Shown here: positions 5,534 to 7,286 of the stretch, one piece after another
How positions within the stretch are numbered: position 1 is the stretch's first letter
Layout: the number at the start of each line of letters is the position of its first letter
Origin: an uncultured cyanobacterium
Lineage (GTDB): Bacteria > Cyanobacteriota > Vampirovibrionia > Gastranaerophilales > Gastranaerophilaceae
DNA length: 7,286 nucleotides
Direction of reading: 5' to 3'
NCBI GenBank assembly: GCA_902495705.1
Contig: CABUXT010000047.1
Span: forward strand, 1-7,286
Notes under the pieces: generated by a model
Told to the model about the DNA's origin: nothing
What the model saw: the letters and a program-made list of their open reading frames with translations, nothing else
Database searches by the model: none
Position numbers and translations under genes: made by a program

Positions 5534-6283
5534 ATGGATAGAAATGATGTACTTGGTACAGCTCAGCTTGCCGGTGGTACTTACCTTGGCTATCAAGGGG
5601 TTAAACATGGTTTGCCTCGTGCTTTAGGTTTGAGAATAGAGTATCATACAACAAGTAAAGCTAATGCAGATTTAATCAAAAAAGCTGGGAATATTTTAGA
5701 CCCTGCTTTTGGAGGAAAGAACGGATGGGCTCAAAAAGTTGGCATTAGTTCTTATGTGAAAAACTCCGAGAATTATATTCATATAACAGGATTGCATAAG
5801 GATTCTGTATTTAATGAGCTTTTAGCTAATAAAAAGTTAGAGAAACTTACAGCTCCAATTAGGACTTTACATAGAAAATTACAGTGCCTAATGTATAAAA
5901 CTGTTGGTAATGTTGATATGCAAGAATTGAAAGAATTGAAGAGTTCAGGTAATTCAAAAGATGTTCTCAAAACTCTAGCGAAAGAATTTAAAAAAGGTTT
6001 ATTTCATAACAAAACGAAGAAATTCTGTATCGCAGGTACTGATTCTTATTTTAATTCAAAATTTATTCCTGATGTTGATGATATTGCGTTAAAATCTGCG
6101 GATAAATTGAAAGTTTATAATAATAGATTTAGTGCGATGGTTGCAGGTCTTAAAAAGTTTGGACTGAAAGGTGTTAAAGAAAATAAAGGCAGAGTTGCTT
6201 TTGGTGTTGGTCTTATGGCTTTGGGTACTTATGCTGCAGCAAAACTTATTAAAAAAGGTGTTGATAATATTTGCCAAACCTAA
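5534..6283 (+). CDS. Uncharacterised protein with hydrophobic ends and a possible ADP-ribosyltransferase-like motif
   Basis: The family is not recognised. ATG 5534 is chosen because AGGGGA (5521-5526) lies seven bases upstream; an in-frame ATG at 5492 has no such site and would add 14 poorly conserved-looking residues. The 249-residue product opens with a weakly hydrophobic Gly-rich segment (7-32). Residues 36-51 (EYHTTSKANADLIKKA) followed by G52, and later NYIHITG (80-86), resemble the 'YHGTS-x-x-x-A-x-x-I-x-x-x-G' beginning and a later strand of ADP-ribosyltransferase or Tpt1-like folds. This is suggestive only, because the downstream catalytic Glu cannot be assigned. The middle is basic and helical. 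A likely membrane helix (221-238) sits near the C-terminus, followed by Lys-rich residues. There is no signal peptide. The gene lies between a terminator and pflA, 22 bases ahead of the latter. Its role in PFL function is unknown and may be nil. Confidence 0.7.
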   Translation: MDRNDVLGTAQLAGGTYLGYQGVKHGLPRALGLRIEYHTTSKANADLIKKAGNILDPAFGGKNGWAQKVGISSYVKNSENYIHITGLHKDSVFNELLANKKLEKLTAPIRTLHRKLQCLMYKTVGNVDMQELKELKSSGNSKDVLKTLAKEFKKGLFHNKTKKFCIAGTDSYFNSKFIPDVDDIALKSADKLKVYNNRFSAMVAGLKKFGLKGVKENKGRVAFGVGLMALGTYAAAKLIKKGVDNICQT

Positions 6284-6290
6284 CTATATT
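6261..6290 (+). promoter_or_regulatory. Possible promoter for pflA inside the end of the upstream gene
   Basis: TTGATA (6261-6266) and TATATT (6285-6290) are each one base from consensus and separated by 18 bases. Transcription would start near 6297, only about nine bases before the pflA ATG. The AT-rich setting makes chance matches easy. TATAAT at 6299-6304 is also present, but it is too close to the ATG to serve this start. Confidence 0.35.
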
Positions 6291-6305
6291 ATATAAAATA
6301 TAATT

Positions 6306-7052
6306 ATGGCAGAGCAAATTTATGGTAATATTCACTCAATAGAAACTTGCGGTACGGTTGACGGACCGGGGATAAGGTTTGTTGTTTTTACACAAGGGTG
6401 TCCTATGAGGTGTCAATATTGCCACAACCCAGATAGTTGGACGACTGAGCAAAACAAAAAACTCTCGGTTGATGAGATTTTGCAAAAATATGACGGCGTG
6501 AAAGAATTTTTGCGCAATGGCGGACTCACCGTGACAGGGGGCGAACCTTTGCTGCAAATTGATTTTGTGACGGCGTTATTCAAGGCTGCTAAGCAAAAGA
6601 AAATCCATACGGCGCTTGATACTTCAGGTGTTTTGTTTAATAGGAAAAATACATCTAAAATTGATGAACTTTTAAAATACACAGATTTGGTAATGCTGGA
6701 TATAAAACATATTGATGATGCTGAGCACAAAAAGCTTACCGGCATGTCAAATGTGAATATATTAGATTTTGCAAAGTATTTGTCCGAAAAAAATATTCCG
6801 ATGTGGATTCGTCATGTGGTTGTTCCAAATATTACTGATAAGGATGAATATTTGGAAAAGCTTGGGAAGTTTTTGGCGACATTGAAAACTGTTCAAGCCT
6901 TAGATGTGTTACCTTATCATGATATGGCAATTCCAAAGTATGAAAATTTAGGGTTAGATTATCCGCTGAAAGGTGTGCCACCGTTGACTAAACAAGAGGC
7001 AATCCGCGCTCGTGATATTATTATAAAGGCGATGAAAGATGCTCGGTTGTAG
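6306..7052 (+). CDS. pflA: Pyruvate formate-lyase activating enzyme (radical SAM)
   Basis: The 248-residue protein has the size and motif order of PflA (E. coli 246 residues). After GNIHSIETCGTVDGPGIRF (8-26) comes the radical-SAM cluster motif CPMRCQYC with Cys32, Cys36 and Cys39, which binds a [4Fe-4S] cluster. The SAM-binding GGEP is at 78-81. Further family landmarks are DLVMLDIKHID (127-137), WIRHVVVP (167-174), LPYHDMA (202-208) and KYENLGLDYP (211-220). It cleaves S-adenosylmethionine reductively and abstracts hydrogen from the PFL glycine, here expected to be Gly53 of the separate 78-residue subunit. The start aligns with known PflA proteins. Unlike its neighbours it has no Shine-Dalgarno sequence: the 22 bases before ATG are almost all A and T. 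Translation may be leaderless or coupled to the preceding gene. No separate terminator is obvious before the repeats that follow. Confidence 0.95.
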   Translation: MAEQIYGNIHSIETCGTVDGPGIRFVVFTQGCPMRCQYCHNPDSWTTEQNKKLSVDEILQKYDGVKEFLRNGGLTVTGGEPLLQIDFVTALFKAAKQKKIHTALDTSGVLFNRKNTSKIDELLKYTDLVMLDIKHIDDAEHKKLTGMSNVNILDFAKYLSEKNIPMWIRHVVVPNITDKDEYLEKLGKFLATLKTVQALDVLPYHDMAIPKYENLGLDYPLKGVPPLTKQEAIRARDIIIKAMKDARL

Positions 7053-7056
7053 TGTT

Positions 7057-7160
7057 GAATTGCGAATTTGACAAGTGCGTCGTGGAACTTGCAGGGGATT
7101 ACTACGTCACTCCGTCAAGACCATTGATATATTTGCAAGTCAATGTTTCTCGTAATGACA
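7057..7160 (-). repeat. Dispersed-repeat-like element, minus orientation
   Basis: Read on the minus strand this stretch begins TGTCATTACGAG (7160-7149) and contains GACGGAGTGACGTAGTAATC, the layout of the common 'TGTCATTGCGAG...GACGAAGCAATCC' dispersed repeats of many bacterial genomes. ACTTGCA (7087-7093) is mirrored by TGCAAGT (7134-7140). Its far end (7057-7088) is also a near-direct copy of 7188-7221. No protein-coding frame is convincing. Confidence 0.5.
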
Positions 7161-7185
7161 TGATTAAAAAATATTAATTGTCATT
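7154..7185. repeat. Inverted junction between the two terminal repeats
   Basis: AATGACA (7154-7160) is perfectly mirrored by TGTCATT (7179-7185), and inside it ATTAA (7163-7167) by TTAAT (7174-7178), giving a 12-pair hairpin with a 2-base bulge and an A-rich loop. It arises where two repeat elements face away from each other. It might slow transcription leaving pflA but lacks a normal terminator shape. Confidence 0.5.
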
Positions 7186-7286
7186 CCGAACTGCGGATTT
7201 TGGCAAGTGCGCCGTGTGAACGAAGTGAACCCAGCACGTCTTGGCGAGAGCTGCGTTGAGCCGGTCGAGCCGCCAATAATCCAAGA
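7179..7286 (+). repeat. Dispersed palindromic repeat, plus orientation, cut by window end
   Basis: The stretch starts TGTCATTCCGAA and ends AATAATCCAAGA, matching the general form 'TGTCATTCTGAG...GAAGAATCCAAGA' of dispersed intergenic repeats. It is markedly GC-richer than the genes. Internal mirrors include TTGGCG (7241-7246) with CGCCAA (7271-7276), and GGATTTTGG (7195-7203) nearly pairing with CCAATAATCC (7273-7282). Short tandem-like echoes such as GTGAACGAAGTGAAC (7216-7230) and GAGCCGGTCGAGCCG (7259-7273) are also seen. The element may continue past the window. Confidence 0.6.

Noticed and set aside
6336..6745. Minus-strand open frames inside pflA
   Set aside because: They overlap the conserved radical-SAM motifs of pflA, which fix the true coding strand.
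7053..7286. CRISPR array or RNA gene in the terminal non-coding stretch
   Set aside because: There are no regularly spaced identical repeats, and no tRNA cloverleaf or known RNA motif. The similarity pattern fits dispersed palindromic repeats better.

Overview
The window reads as chromosomal DNA from an AT-rich, fermentative, anaerobic bacterium. Every complete gene except the last has a purine-rich Shine-Dalgarno site 6-10 bases before its start, and coding DNA favours A/T-ending codons. The metabolic marker is a pyruvate formate-lyase (PFL) locus with its radical-SAM activating enzyme, the oxygen-sensitive route from pyruvate to formate and acetyl-CoA. A gut-type lineage such as Gastranaerophilales (Vampirovibrionia/Melainabacteria) or an AT-rich Clostridia-like group would fit. 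That placement is a guess: no rRNA or other phylogenetic marker is present.

Layout. Bases 1-111 are the tail of an ABC-transporter ATPase subunit. A half-length EamA/DMT membrane protein follows (173-586). Its stop codon overlaps the stop of a convergent gene for a 438-residue secreted, TPR-like, coiled-coil protein (583-1899, minus strand). A 109-base divergent spacer leads to a GNAT acetyltransferase (2009-2491), then a small, highly charged protein built on an 11-residue periodicity like LEA group 3 proteins (2577-2819), closed by a good hairpin terminator.

The PFL locus fills 2940-7052 and is unusual. The enzyme is encoded in two pieces. A 693-residue core carries the catalytic Cys-Cys pair but stops before the glycyl-radical domain. 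A separate 78-residue gene carries the RVSGY glycyl-radical loop and is little more than that domain. An 86-base spacer containing two back-to-back perfect hairpins, which looks like a dispersed palindromic repeat, lies between them. Matching sequence on both sides of the spacer suggests a once-fused gene was interrupted there. A strong terminator follows the radical-domain gene. Next come a gene of unknown function (5534-6283), with a possible ADP-ribosyltransferase-like motif and a similar hydrophobic motif at both ends, and pflA (6306-7052), which has no Shine-Dalgarno site and may be read from a nearly leaderless transcript. The PFL promoter carries a perfect 7-4-7 inverted repeat over its -10 box, a candidate repressor operator.

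Functionally, PflA would place the radical on the small subunit's glycine. That subunit must dock on the core so the radical can reach Cys414/Cys415. The arrangement resembles the GrcA/YfiD spare-part repair of PFL in Escherichia coli, except that no intact full-length enzyme is encoded here, so the two-piece form may be obligatory. The last 234 bases (7053-7286) hold no gene. They contain two GC-richer dispersed-repeat-like elements in opposite orientation, the second cut by the window edge.
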